From NCBI GenBank assembly GCA_031385445.1, contig JANNBM010000013.1, forward strand, positions 1 to 64,000: a stretch of 64,000 nucleotides of DNA, in the 5' to 3' direction. The notes under the pieces were generated by a model that was not told where the DNA came from, searched no databases, and saw nothing but the letters and a program-made list of their open reading frames with translations. Made by a program: the position numbers and the translations under genes. Source of the stretch: CAIYZT01 sp031385445. Lineage in GTDB: Bacteria; Pseudomonadota; Alphaproteobacteria; Rhodobacterales; Rhodobacteraceae. Shown here in pieces: positions 50,808 to 61,300 of this stretch; position 1 is the first letter of the stretch; each line of letters opens with the position of its first letter.

Positions 50808-51884
50808 CTATTTGCCCCCTGCCATGCGGATGCGGAAGTTTGTCAGAACGTCCACGCCCAGAAGAAAGAACAACAGCATCCCCTGAAAAACCTGAATGGC
50901 GGCTGAGGGCAGGCCAAGGTTCGTCGATGCCATCTCGCCGCCCACATAGGTCAGCGCCATGATCAACCCGGCAAGGATGATGCCAACCGGGTTCAAACGG
51001 CCCAGAAAGGCGACGATGATGGCGGTAAATCCATAGCCGACGTTAAAGTCGATACTGATCTGGCCAGCCGGGCCCGTTACTTCGAACATGCCCGCAAGCC
51101 CTGCAAGCGCGCCGGACAGTCCCATGCACAGAACCACCAGCTTATTGGGGTTTACCCCGTGAAACCGGGCGGCGCGCGGGGCCTGCCCTGATAGTTTGAT
51201 CTGAAACCCGATGATGTGCCGCGACAGCAGCACATAGGCAAGCCCGCCAATCACGATTGCCGCCACCCCGCCCCAATGCAGCCCCGATCCCGCGATCAGC
51301 TCGGGGTTGGCCGCCGCCGGATAGGACGAAAAGTTGCGGCTGCCCGGAAATCCCATGCCTTCGGGGTTTTTCAAAAATCCGGTCGCGGCCTTTGCCAGAA
51401 TGGTTTCAGCCACATAGACCAGCATCAGGGACACGAGGATCTCATTGGTGTTGAACCGGGTCTTCAAGATCGCGGGGATCATCGCCCAGGCCCAACCGCC
51501 CAGCGCCCCTGCGGCGATCATCGGAATAAAGATCAGCCGGCTTTCGGTCGGATAGGCCGCCAACCCGACCGCCGCCCCACAGATCGCCCCGATGATATAT
51601 TGCCCCTCGGCCCCGATGTTCCAGATGCCCGCGCGAAACCCCAAAGACAGGCCCAGCGCGATCAGGATCAGCGGCCCGGCCTTTACCAGCAACTGACCAC
51701 GCAAATAAAACGCGAACTCGCCGAAAACCGGGTCCCAGAAGATGGTTTTGATCACGGTGAACGGATTGGTTCCCATCGCGGCAAACAAAAGCCCGCCAAA
51801 GATCATCGTCAGGACAACCGCCACAACCGGCGTGGCGTAAAGCCAGAATTTCGACGGGCTTGGCCGCTTTTCAAGCCGGAACAT
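50808..51884 (-). CDS. BMP-type ABC transporter permease A
   Basis: 358 residues from ATG 51884, with GGAG seven bases upstream; an ATG at 51902 would add six residues. About nine spans; FRAGIWNIGAEGQYIIGAICG is the conserved motif and LSGQAPRAARFHGVNPNKLV the loop that docks on the ATPase. It overlaps the ATPase gene end by 14 bases, showing tight coupling. Forms a heterodimer with the following permease. Confidence 0.92.
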   Translation of the reverse strand: MFRLEKRPSPSKFWLYATPVVAVVLTMIFGGLLFAAMGTNPFTVIKTIFWDPVFGEFAFYLRGQLLVKAGPLILIALGLSLGFRAGIWNIGAEGQYIIGAICGAAVGLAAYPTESRLIFIPMIAAGALGGWAWAMIPAILKTRFNTNEILVSLMLVYVAETILAKAATGFLKNPEGMGFPGSRNFSSYPAAANPELIAGSGLHWGGVAAIVIGGLAYVLLSRHIIGFQIKLSGQAPRAARFHGVNPNKLVVLCMGLSGALAGLAGMFEVTGPAGQISIDFNVGYGFTAIIVAFLGRLNPVGIILAGLIMALTYVGGEMASTNLGLPSAAIQVFQGMLLFFLLGVDVLTNFRIRMAGGK

Positions 51885-53412
51885 GTGCCGTCTCCATGCC
51901 ATGCACGCCGCCCATCATCAGACCGATCTGATCCACCGTCAGCCCCTTGACCGGGCGCGGCACGGTCAGGCGGCCCAAGTTCAGAACCGCGAAATTGTCA
52001 GCGATTTCAAGCAGCTCGTCCAGATCCTGACTGATGATCACCACCGCCGCCCCCGCTGCCGCACGGTCCAGAATGGCCTGCCGGATCGCGGCTGCCGCGG
52101 CTGCATCCACGCCCCAAGTCGGCTGATTGATCACAATCACATCCGGCGACTGGCTCAACTCGCGCCCGATGACGAATTTCTGCAAATTGCCCCCCGACAG
52201 CGCCCGCGCCGCGACATGGCTGCCCGGCGTGCGCACGTCATAGGCGTTGATCACCGCATCGGCAAAAACGCGGGCGGCGGGCCAGTCGATAAAACCGTTT
52301 TTCACCAACCCGCGCCGCACACCGCCGGTCAGAAAGGCATTCTCAACAAGGCTCATATCCGGCGCGGCAGCATGGCCCAGCCGGTCCTCTGGCGCCATGA
52401 CAAAGCCGATCCTGCGCCGATCCGCCGGACCCATCGCGCCCACGGGCCTGCCCGCCGCGCGGATCATCTGCGCCCCCGCCGCAATCTCGCCCGACAGGGC
52501 CAGCAGCAACTCGTCCTGCCCATTGCCCGCCACGCCGCCAATGCCCAGAACCTCGCCGCGCTCCACAGAAAAGCTGATCTCTTTCAACGATGTGCCAAAC
52601 GGAATGGGCGAGGCGGCGCTGAGGTTTTGCACTGCCAACGCAGGCTCGGCGTCGCCCCAATCCTTGGGCGCGGCGCGCTCCGGCGGGGTCAACGTCGCCC
52701 CCACCATCGCCTCTGCCAGCTCCCGCGCGGTTGAGGTTTTCGGGTCCGCCGTGCCCACCACTTTACCGCGCCGCAGGATCGTCGCGGCATCGCAAAGGCT
52801 GCGGATCTCTTCCAGCTTGTGGCTGATATACAAAATGGCTGTGCCTTCAGCGGCCAGTTGGCGCAGGGTTTTGAACAGAATTTCAACCTCTTGCGGCGTT
52901 AATACCGAGGTCGGCTCGTCCATGATCAAAAGCTTGGGGTCTTGCAGCAGACAGCGGATGATCTCGACCCGCTGCCGCTCTCCGGCTGACAAATCGCCCA
53001 CCATGCGCGCCGGGTCCAGCGGCAGGCCGTAATCCTGCGAGACTTGGGTGATCCGCGCGGCCAGGGCCTTCATCGGCGGCGGGTTTTCCATGCCAAGCGC
53101 AACGTTTTCGGCCACGTTCAGCGCCTCGAACAAAGAGAAGTGCTGAAACACCATGGCAACCCCGGTGCTGCGCGCCACGCGCGGCGCGGTGGGCGCATAG
53201 GGCGCGCCGAGCCAGCGCATTTGCCCACTGTCCGGTTTAACCAGCCCATAGATCATCTTCACCAAGGTCGATTTGCCCGCGCCGTTTTCTCCCAAAAGCG
53301 CGTGCACCTCGCCCTGCCGGATCGAAAAGCTGACATCGTGATTGGCGATCACGCCGGGATAGGCCTTGCTGATGGCGTCAACGTGCAAAAGCATTGGCAG
53401 GTCGGATGTCAT
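51871..53412 (-). CDS. BMP-type ABC transporter ATPase (two-domain)
   Basis: 513 residues from ATG 53412 (MTSDLPMLLHVDAIS), which overlaps the xdhC stop; the longer open frame upstream overlaps xdhC and is not family-like. Two fused nucleotide-binding domains: the first with Walker A GENGAGKST (41-49), signature LSAGERQRVEI and Walker B LLIMDEPTSVL; the second with a degenerate Walker A (GGVAGNGQDELL), signature LSGGNLQKFVIGREL and VIVINQPTWGVD. This layout is normal for nucleoside/sugar CUT2-like ATPases. Powers purine or nucleoside import. Confidence 0.94.
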   Translation of the reverse strand: MTSDLPMLLHVDAISKAYPGVIANHDVSFSIRQGEVHALLGENGAGKSTLVKMIYGLVKPDSGQMRWLGAPYAPTAPRVARSTGVAMVFQHFSLFEALNVAENVALGMENPPPMKALAARITQVSQDYGLPLDPARMVGDLSAGERQRVEIIRCLLQDPKLLIMDEPTSVLTPQEVEILFKTLRQLAAEGTAILYISHKLEEIRSLCDAATILRRGKVVGTADPKTSTARELAEAMVGATLTPPERAAPKDWGDAEPALAVQNLSAASPIPFGTSLKEISFSVERGEVLGIGGVAGNGQDELLLALSGEIAAGAQMIRAAGRPVGAMGPADRRRIGFVMAPEDRLGHAAAPDMSLVENAFLTGGVRRGLVKNGFIDWPAARVFADAVINAYDVRTPGSHVAARALSGGNLQKFVIGRELSQSPDVIVINQPTWGVDAAAAAAIRQAILDRAAAGAAVVIISQDLDELLEIADNFAVLNLGRLTVPRPVKGLTVDQIGLMMGGVHGMETAHVPA

Positions 53413-54344
53413 CCAAGATGCTCCTGTTTGTGGGCGCGGCTTTGATGTGACAGCACATCCGCCGCAACGCCAATCGCAATCGCTTGCGGGTGTTTGCCCA
53501 AAACCGGTTGCCCGATGGGGCACTGAATGCGCGCGATGGTGTGCGGCGCATGGCCCAAAGCGGCAAGCCGGTTGCGAAAGCGGGCCCATTTTGTGGCCGA
53601 ACCGATCAGCCCGCAGCGGGCAAAGCCCTGCCCAAGCAGGCGGTGGCACAGCTCCAGATCCAAGGCATGCGAGAAGGTCACGATCAGATGCTCGGCGTCT
53701 TTGGGCGCAAGTGCGGCGAGGTCCGCAGGGTCGGCGACCTGCAAAACCGTGACATTTTGCGGCAGATCGGGCGGGAACCGTTCAGGCGAAATATCGACCC
53801 AAGTGATCGCCAAATCAGGCAGCGCGCCAAGCACTTGCACCAGCGCCCGCCCGACATGCCCCGCACCCCAGATCCACAGCTGCCGGGTCGGCATGGCCAA
53901 TGGCTCGATGATCCAGCCTTGGATCATCACGGCCTCAGGCATGTGGCCTTGCGCACGGGCGCGGTTCAGACTGCGCTTGACAGGCAACGGCATCGCGCTG
54001 CCATCCAGGGACCGCGCGATCATCCCGGCGACCGGTTTGGGCAGACGGCCCAGATCAAAAACCTCGGTCACCAAAGTCACCGCCCCGCCGCAACATTGGC
54101 CCAGCGCAGGCCCCAAAGGCACGCGCGTGATCGTCGGCCTGGCCGCCGCCAAACCCGCACGCGCGGCCTTGACTGCCGCATGCTCCAACGCGCCGCCGCC
54201 AATTGTGCCCGATTGCCCCTTGGCCCAGACCAGCATCGCGGTGCCCGTCCCGCGCGGCGCCGATCCTTCGTGGCTTGCAATCACGATCCGGGCGGTCCGA
54301 CCATTTTCCCGGACACAGTCAGTCAAAGCGCTTAAATCAAACAT
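53409..54344 (-). CDS. xdhC: Xanthine dehydrogenase accessory protein XdhC
   Basis: Inserts the sulfurated molybdenum cofactor into xanthine dehydrogenase. 311 residues from ATG 54344 (a TTG one codon upstream is possible). The N-terminal XdhC/CoxI domain has VIASHEGSAPRGTGTAMLV, GTIGGGALEHAAV and GQCCGGAVTLV; the C-terminal Rossmann domain has WIWGAGHVGRALVQVLG, HLIVTFSHALDLELCHRLL and YVGLIGSATK-like CGLIGSATKWARF. It follows xdhB with 78 bases between, which contain two palindromes, and overlaps the transporter ATPase gene by 4 bases. Confidence 0.94.
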   Translation of the reverse strand: MFDLSALTDCVRENGRTARIVIASHEGSAPRGTGTAMLVWAKGQSGTIGGGALEHAAVKAARAGLAAARPTITRVPLGPALGQCCGGAVTLVTEVFDLGRLPKPVAGMIARSLDGSAMPLPVKRSLNRARAQGHMPEAVMIQGWIIEPLAMPTRQLWIWGAGHVGRALVQVLGALPDLAITWVDISPERFPPDLPQNVTVLQVADPADLAALAPKDAEHLIVTFSHALDLELCHRLLGQGFARCGLIGSATKWARFRNRLAALGHAPHTIARIQCPIGQPVLGKHPQAIAIGVAADVLSHQSRAHKQEHLG

Positions 54345-54359
54345 CAAAACACCCCCGTG

Positions 54360-54376
54360 AATTTTCGCAGAAAATT
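54360..54376. repeat. Palindrome related to the dispersed 19-mer
   Basis: aattttcgcagaaaatt, 7-base arms around GCA. Its core TTTTCGCAGAAAA is the reverse complement of the core of the neighbouring 19-mer at 54388. Located just upstream of the xdhC start. Confidence 0.7.
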
Positions 54377-54387
54377 CGTGCGCGGAC

Positions 54388-54406
54388 GATTTTTCTGCGA
54401 AAAATC
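54388..54406. repeat. Dispersed 19-base palindrome, copy 2
   Basis: gatttttctgcgaaaaatc, identical to 39987-40005. It lies 17 bases beyond the xdhB stop on the minus strand, so it may form an RNA hairpin between xdhB and xdhC. Function unknown; related palindrome adjacent. Confidence 0.8.
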
Positions 54407-54422
54407 AATAGTTTGCCGAGCG

Positions 54423-56774
54423 TCACGCATGACCTTGCTGCCTTCTGACTGCCCCAAGCACGCGCTCTGGTGTCGCGGGCGCGTCCAGATCGGGATAGGT
54501 TCTGCCGTCCCCGCAGGCCGCAATCGCATCGCGCAGCGCGAAAAATACCGAGATGCCCAGCATCAACGGCGGCTCGCCCACGGCCTTTGACTTGCCCACC
54601 GTGTCCTCTCGGTTCGGCTGCCCCCACAGATCCACATTGAAAATCCGCGGCCGGTCGGAACAGGCCGGGATCTTGTAGGTTGAAGGCGCATGGGTGCCCA
54701 GCCGCCCCTTGTCGTCCCAGACCAGCTCTTCGCTCGTCAGCCATCCCGCGCCTTGCACATAGGCGCCCTCGATCTGGCCGATATCGAGGGCCGGGTTCAT
54801 CGAGTTGCCCGTGTCATGCAAAAGATCGGCGCGCAAAATGCGGTTTTCGCCGGTCAGCGTGTCGATCACCACCTCGCTGACCGCCGCGCCATAGGCGAAA
54901 TAAAGGAAGGGGCGGCCCTTGCCTTGCACCCGGTCCCAAGTGATTTTCGGCGTGGCGTAAAACCCCGTGGACGACAGCGATATGCGCGCCTGATAGGCCC
55001 ACATGACGACGCGGGCAAAGGGGTGACTTTCACCCGCCGCTTGCACCATGCCGCCCGCAAACTGCACCGCTTCAGGTTTGATCCCGAACTTGTCGGCCAG
55101 AAATCCGGCCATCCGGCCCCGGATCGTCAGGCAGGCCGCCTCCGCCGCCTTGCCGTTCAGATCCGACCCCGACGAGGCGGCAGTTGCCGAGGTGTTGGGC
55201 ACCTTTGCGGTATCGGTGGCAGTGATCTTGATCACGCTGGTGTCCACGCCAAACACCGCCGCCGCCACCTGCGCAACCTTCTGGTTCAACCCTTGTCCCA
55301 TCTCGGTGCCGCCATGGTTCAGATGAACCGAGCCGTCCTGATAGACATGCACCAAGGCCCCCGCCTGATTGAGAAAGGTCAGTGTGAACGAGATGCCGAA
55401 TTTCACCGGCGTCAACGCAATCCCGCGCTTCAGGATCGGATTTTTCGCATTCCAGGCAGCAATTTCGGCCTTTCGCGCCGCGTAATTGCTCGATTTTTCC
55501 AAAGCGGCGACCAGATCATGCGCGATGAAATCCTCGACCGGCATGAAATAAGGTGTGGTTTGGGCTGCGGCACTTTGCGGCGAATGAGCCCCGCCAAAAC
55601 GCGCGCCCGTACCCGCGCCCGTGCCTTGGGCCGGGGCCGCGCGGTAAAAATTCGCGCGCCGCACCGCCAGAGGGTCAAGCCCGGTGGCAAAGGCGATGTG
55701 ATCGACCACCCGTTCGATGCCGATCATCCCCTGCGGGCCGCCAAATCCGCGAAAGGCAGTGGCGCTTTGCGTGTTGGTTTTCAGCCGGTGGCTTTCAATG
55801 CGGATGTCGGGCAAATGATAGCAATTGTCGGCATGCAGCATCGCGCGGTCCGCCACCGGCAGCGACAGATCCTGTGACCAGCCACAGCGGACAAGATGAG
55901 TGAACTCCACCCCGAAGATCCGCCCCTGCGCATCATGCCCGGCGCGGTAGCGGATTTTCAGATCGTGGCGCTTGCCGGTGATCATCATATCGTCGTCGCG
56001 GTCATAGCGCATCTTGGCCGCCCGCCCGGTGGCCCGCGCCACCAGCGCGCAGGCGATGGCCAGCGCGTTGCCCTGACTTTCCTTGCCGCCAAACCCCCCG
56101 CCCATCCGCCGCGTTTCCACCCGTACCGCAGCCATTGGCAGATGCAGGGCATGGGCCACCTTATGCTGTATCTCGGTCGGATGCTGGGTCGACGCGGTGA
56201 TGTGAACCCCGTCTTCCAGCGGCAAGGCCGAGGCGATCTGCCCTTCGAGATAGAAATGCTCCTGCCCGCCGACCTCAAAACTGCCTTCAACCAGCATTGG
56301 CGCGCCCGCCACCGCGCGGCCCGCATCGCCCTTTGACCAGATCACCGGCCCCTGTTCGAACCGGGAATTGGCGGCCAGCGCGGCATCAACGGTCAACAGC
56401 GCAGGCTTTTCGGTGATGCTGATCCTGGCCAGCCGCGCTGCACGCCGCGCCGCCAGATGCGAGCTGGCGGCGACCAGAAACACCGGTTGGCCGACGTAAT
56501 GCACGCTGCCCACCGCCAAAAGCGGCTCGTCATGCACCGAAGGCGAGCAGTCGGGCATATCGGGCAGATCTGCCGCCGACCAGACCAGCACAACGCCGGG
56601 CGCGGCGCGCACCGCGCTAAGATCGACCCCAGTGATCTCGCCGTGGGCAACGGCGGACAGCCCAAACGCCAGATGCAGCGCGCCCTTCGGCAGCGCGATA
56701 TCATCGGCATAACGCGCGGCCCCGGTGACATGCAGCGGCGCAGAATCGTGGGGCAGGGATTTACCGAGCGTCAT
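54423..56774 (-). CDS. xdhB: Xanthine dehydrogenase, molybdopterin-binding subunit
   Basis: Large subunit that oxidises hypoxanthine and xanthine to urate at the molybdenum centre. 783 residues, the size of the Rhodobacter XdhB. Visible: HVTGAARYADDIALPKGALH at the start, EGQIASALPLEDG, GGGFGGKES (225-233), FRGFGGPQGMIGIE, LNHGGTEMGQGLNQKVAQ and the catalytic Glu734 in GEPPLMLGISVFFAL. The start overlaps the xdhA stop by 4 bases. Confidence 0.96.
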   Translation of the reverse strand: MTLGKSLPHDSAPLHVTGAARYADDIALPKGALHLAFGLSAVAHGEITGVDLSAVRAAPGVVLVWSAADLPDMPDCSPSVHDEPLLAVGSVHYVGQPVFLVAASSHLAARRAARLARISITEKPALLTVDAALAANSRFEQGPVIWSKGDAGRAVAGAPMLVEGSFEVGGQEHFYLEGQIASALPLEDGVHITASTQHPTEIQHKVAHALHLPMAAVRVETRRMGGGFGGKESQGNALAIACALVARATGRAAKMRYDRDDDMMITGKRHDLKIRYRAGHDAQGRIFGVEFTHLVRCGWSQDLSLPVADRAMLHADNCYHLPDIRIESHRLKTNTQSATAFRGFGGPQGMIGIERVVDHIAFATGLDPLAVRRANFYRAAPAQGTGAGTGARFGGAHSPQSAAAQTTPYFMPVEDFIAHDLVAALEKSSNYAARKAEIAAWNAKNPILKRGIALTPVKFGISFTLTFLNQAGALVHVYQDGSVHLNHGGTEMGQGLNQKVAQVAAAVFGVDTSVIKITATDTAKVPNTSATAASSGSDLNGKAAEAACLTIRGRMAGFLADKFGIKPEAVQFAGGMVQAAGESHPFARVVMWAYQARISLSSTGFYATPKITWDRVQGKGRPFLYFAYGAAVSEVVIDTLTGENRILRADLLHDTGNSMNPALDIGQIEGAYVQGAGWLTSEELVWDDKGRLGTHAPSTYKIPACSDRPRIFNVDLWGQPNREDTVGKSKAVGEPPLMLGISVFFALRDAIAACGDGRTYPDLDAPATPERVLGAVRRQQGHA

Positions 56775-58162
56775 CGCGTCACCTGAAGCACGTTCACCGC
56801 CGCCCCGTTCAGATCGTGGAAATAACGCAAAACCATGTTTTGCGCCGCGATCAGCCGATAACTGGCCGAAGCGCGCATATCCGACATGGGCGCGAAATCT
56901 TGCGGCATTTCCTGTGCCGCCGCCTCAAACGTTGCGAGGGTCCAGCCTTGACCAATCAGCGCCGCCTCGACCGCTTTGGCGCGTTTGGGAATGCCCGCCA
57001 TCCCGCCAAAGGCGATGCGGGCAGCGGTCACAAGGCCGCCGTCAACGGTCACATTGAAACAGCCCAGAACCGCCGAAATGTCCTGATCAAACCGTTTGGT
57101 CAGCTTGTAACATCGCAGACCCGGCGCGGCGGCCGGCAGGCTGACAGCCTCGACAAACTCGCCCGGCTGGCGGTCTTGGCTGCGGTAGCCCAGAAAATAA
57201 TCTTCCAGCGCCATCTGCCGCCGCACCGCGCCCCGGCGCAAATGCAGCGTGGCCCCCAGCGCGATCAGCGCGGGCGGCCCGTCGCCAATCGGCGAGCCGT
57301 TTGCGATATTACCGCCAATCGTCGCGGCATTGCGCACCTGAACCGAGGCATGGCGGCGCAGCATTTCCGCAAACGACGGATGCAGCGGCGCCATTGCCTG
57401 TTGCAGCGCGCTCAGCGTCACCCCGGCGCCGACACGCACAAGATCGCCCGTCCGTTCAATGGTTTGCAGATCGGCAATGGCGCCCAGAAACGCCACCGGC
57501 GCCAGATCGCGCAGCTGCTTGGTCACCCAAAGCCCCACATCCGTCGCCCCGGCGATCAACGTCGCCCCGGGGTTCGCGGCGTACCATTCGGCCAGATCGT
57601 CGCTGCGTGTGGGCCGAAAAACCCCGTCCTTATCACCACTTTGCACCACCGCTTGCACCGCAACAGCCGCCTGATCGGCGCGCATCCATCCCGGAACCGC
57701 CTCCGCCTCTGCGGCCACAGCCGCCCGCACAATCGGCGCATAGCCCGTACAGCGGCACAAATTGCCCGCAAGCCCGGTGTCATGGTCGCGCGCGCCATTC
57801 AGATGGTTCACTGCCATCGACACCACAAAACCGGGCGTGCAAAACCCGCATTGGCTGCCGTGATGGGCGATCATCGCGGCCTGAACCGGGTGCAACTGCC
57901 CCTCCGGACCGCTGATCCCTTCGACGGTGCGCACCGCTTTGCCATGCAGTTGCGGCAAAAACAGGATGCAGGCGTTCAGTGCCAAGCTGCCCGCGCCGTC
58001 CGTGACCATCACCGTGCAGGCCCCGCAATCGCCTTCGTTGCAGCCCTCTTTGGTGCCGGTCAATCCGCAGTCGTCGCGCAAGTAATCGAGCAAAGTGCGC
58101 GTGGCAGGCTGATCCGCGACGCGGACCTGCGTTCCATTCAGAAGAAACGCTGTTTCGCTCAT
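56771..58162 (-). CDS. xdhA: Xanthine dehydrogenase, FeS/FAD subunit
   Basis: Small subunit carrying two [2Fe-2S] clusters and FAD. 463 residues. The first cluster ligands are Cys41, Cys46, Cys49 and Cys65 (CNEGDCGACTV); the second Cys105, Cys108, Cys136 and Cys138 (CGFCTPGF, CRCTGYAPIV). The FAD domain follows from about 180 (GATLIAGATDVGLWVTKQL) with ATIGGNIANGSPIGDGPPAL. First gene of a seven-gene leftward operon that continues through xdhB, xdhC and the BMP importer. Divergent from dnaE across 173 bases. Confidence 0.96.
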   Translation of the reverse strand: MSETAFLLNGTQVRVADQPATRTLLDYLRDDCGLTGTKEGCNEGDCGACTVMVTDGAGSLALNACILFLPQLHGKAVRTVEGISGPEGQLHPVQAAMIAHHGSQCGFCTPGFVVSMAVNHLNGARDHDTGLAGNLCRCTGYAPIVRAAVAAEAEAVPGWMRADQAAVAVQAVVQSGDKDGVFRPTRSDDLAEWYAANPGATLIAGATDVGLWVTKQLRDLAPVAFLGAIADLQTIERTGDLVRVGAGVTLSALQQAMAPLHPSFAEMLRRHASVQVRNAATIGGNIANGSPIGDGPPALIALGATLHLRRGAVRRQMALEDYFLGYRSQDRQPGEFVEAVSLPAAAPGLRCYKLTKRFDQDISAVLGCFNVTVDGGLVTAARIAFGGMAGIPKRAKAVEAALIGQGWTLATFEAAAQEMPQDFAPMSDMRASASYRLIAAQNMVLRYFHDLNGAAVNVLQVTR

Positions 58163-58335
58163 TCCATCTCCCGCCGCCTGCTGCCCTTTGCGGGCATAAT
58201 GCCAAACCCATGAAGACTTTTGAACAGGATTCGGGCAAGCATTACCTTTCGGCCCCGCTTAAAAGCAGTTTCAAATTAACCCGAAGGATCGCAACGGGGC
58301 TTTCGCAAGGCGAAGGCGGGCGGTAGGCTGCTGTC

Positions 58336-61300
58336 ATGGCCCCTTCGCTTCGATTCATCCACCTGCGCGCCCATACCGAGCATTCGCTTCTTGAAGGGGC
58401 GATCCCGGTGAAAAAGCTGGTCAAATTGGTGGCAGGCATGGGCATGCCCGCCGTCGCCGTGACCGACACCAACAACATGTTCGCCGCGCTGGAATTTTCC
58501 GTCACCGCCCTTGGCGAGGGGATTCAACCGATCATCGGCTGCCAGATCGCCCTGGCCTTTGACGCGGTGCAACCGGGCGAGCGCGCCCGCGCCCCGGCGC
58601 CGCTGGTCCTTCTGGCGCAAGACGAGGCGGGCTATCTGAACCTGATGAAGCTGAACAGCTGCCTTTATATCGACGGCGAAAAGATCGGTCATGGTGTGGT
58701 GCCGCAGGTCACCCTGCCCGAGATTGAGGCACATAGCGGCGGGCTGATCTGCCTGACCGGCGGGCCGGAAGGGCCGCTTGGCCAGCTGTTGCAAGCGGGC
58801 CAAATCCCCAAAGCGCGCGCCTTGCTTGACCGCCTTTCCGCAGCCTTTCCTGCCCGGCTTTATGTCGAACTACAGCGTCACCCCGGCGAAGGCGGCGCTC
58901 TGCCCGAAGCCGAACGTCTGTCCGAACGCGGGGCGATCGAGTTGGCCTATGACATGGCCCTGCCGATCGTGGCCACCAACGATGTCTATTTCCCAAAGGC
59001 GAGCATGTACGAGGCGCATGACGCGCTTTTGTGCATCGCGGACGGCAGTTATGTTGACCAACAAGAGCCCCGCCGCCGCCTGACCCCGCAGCATTATCTG
59101 AAAACCGAAGCAGAGATGTGCGCTTTGTTCGCCGATCTGCCGGAGGCGCTGGCCAATAGCGTTGAAATTGCCCGCCGCTGCGCCTTTGCGGTCTATAAAC
59201 GCGCGCCGATCCTGCCGAAATTCGCCGATGACGAGGTGCAGGAACTGCGCCGCGTCGCCAACGAGGGGCTGGCGGCGCGTCTGGCGGTGATCCCGCATTC
59301 CGTGACGCCCGACGCCTATCAGGCGCGGCTGGATTTCGAGCTGGATGTCATCATCAAGATGGGCTTTCCGGGCTATTTCCTGATCGTGGCCGATTTTATC
59401 GGCTGGGCCAAGGCCAAGGATATTCCGGTCGGTCCGGGGCGCGGGTCGGGTGCGGGCAGCCTTGTGGCCTATGCGCTTGCGATCACCGACCTTGACCCTC
59501 TGCGCTATGCCCTCCTGTTCGAGCGGTTTTTGAACCCCGAACGCGTGTCGATGCCCGACTTTGACATCGACTTCTGCATGGACCGCCGCGAAGAGGTGAT
59601 TCAGTATGTTCAGGGCAAATATGGCCGCGACAAGGTGGCGCAGATCATCACCTTTGGCGCGCTTTTGTCCAAGGCTGCCGTGCGCGATGTGGGCCGGGTT
59701 CTGCAAATGCCCTATATGCAGGTGGACCGCCTGTCCAAAATGATCCCACTGGAAGGCGTCAAGCCGGTCAGCATCACCAAGGCTCTGGCCGACGAGCCGC
59801 GCCTGCGCGAGGCGGCGAAAGAAGAGGTTGTGGGCCGGATGCTGGGCTATGCGCAGCAGATCGAGGGTCTGTACCGCAACGCATCGACCCATGCCGCCGG
59901 GGTGGTGATCGGCGACCGGCCGCTGGATCATCTGGTGCCACTGTACCGCGATCCGCGCTCCGACATGCCCGCGACGCAGTTCAACATGAAATGGGTCGAA
60001 GCGGCGGGTCTGGTCAAGTTCGACTTTCTGGGTCTGAAGACGCTGACCGTGATCAAAAACGCGATGGACCTTCTGGCCCTTCGCGGCATCGCTTTTGACA
60101 TCAACCTGATCCCGCTGGATGATCAACCGAGTTACGATCTGTACGCCGCCGCCAAAACCGTCGCGGTGTTTCAGGTGGAATCCTCTGGCATGATGGACGC
60201 GCTGCGGCGGATGAAACCGACCTGCATCGAGGATATCGTGGCGCTGGTGGCCCTGTACCGCCCGGGCCCGATGGAAAACATCCCGGCTTACTGCGAGGTC
60301 AAGAACGGGCTGCGGGATCTGGAATCGATCCACCCGACGATTGACCATATCCTCGCCGAAACCCAAGGCATCATCGTCTATCAGGAACAGGTGATGCAGA
60401 TTGCGCAGGTCATGGCCGGTTACAGCCTTGGCGGCGCCGATCTTTTGCGCCGCGCCATGGGTAAAAAGATCGCCGAAGAGATGGCCAAAGAGCGGCCCAA
60501 GTTTATCGAAGGCGCGGCCGCGACCCATAACGTCGGCAAGGAAAAGGCGGGCGAAGTCTTTGATCTGCTGGAGAAGTTCGCGAACTATGGCTTTAACAAA
60601 TCGCACGCGGCGGCCTATGCCGTGGTCAGTTATCAAACCGCCTATCTGAAGGCGAATTACCCGGTCGAGTTCATGGCTGCCGTGATGAACTGTGATCTGC
60701 ACCTGACCGACAAGCTGGCGCTTTACAAGCGCGAGGTGGACAAGCTGGGGATCAAAACCGTCGCGCCGAACGTCAACACCTCGCTCGCGACCTTTACCGC
60801 GCGGGACGGCCAGATCGTCTATGCCCTCGGCGCGCTGAAAAATGTCGGCGTCGATGCGATGGGTCTGATCGTGGCCGCGCGGGGCGGCAAGCCCTTTGCC
60901 TCGCTGTTCGATTTCGCGCGGCGCGTGGATCTGAAACGCATCGGCAAGCGCCCGCTGGAAATGCTCGCCCGCGCCGGCGCCTTTGACGAGATGGACCCAA
61001 ACCGCGCCCGGGTTTTCGAAGGGCTGGACCCGCTTGGCGCCTATTCGGCGGCGGTGCATGACGCGCGGTCCAGCAATCAGGTCAGCCTGTTCGGCGAAGC
61101 GGGCACCGACATTCCCGAACCGCGCCTGCCTTACCGCGATGACTGGTTGCCGGTTGAACGGCTGACGCAGGAACATCTGGCCATCGGGTTTTACCTGTCC
61201 GGTCATCCGCTTGACGATTATATGTCTGCCCTGAAACGCAAAGACGTGATGACCCTGACCGAGATCACCCGGCGCGCCGAACGTGGGCCCTTTGTGGGTA

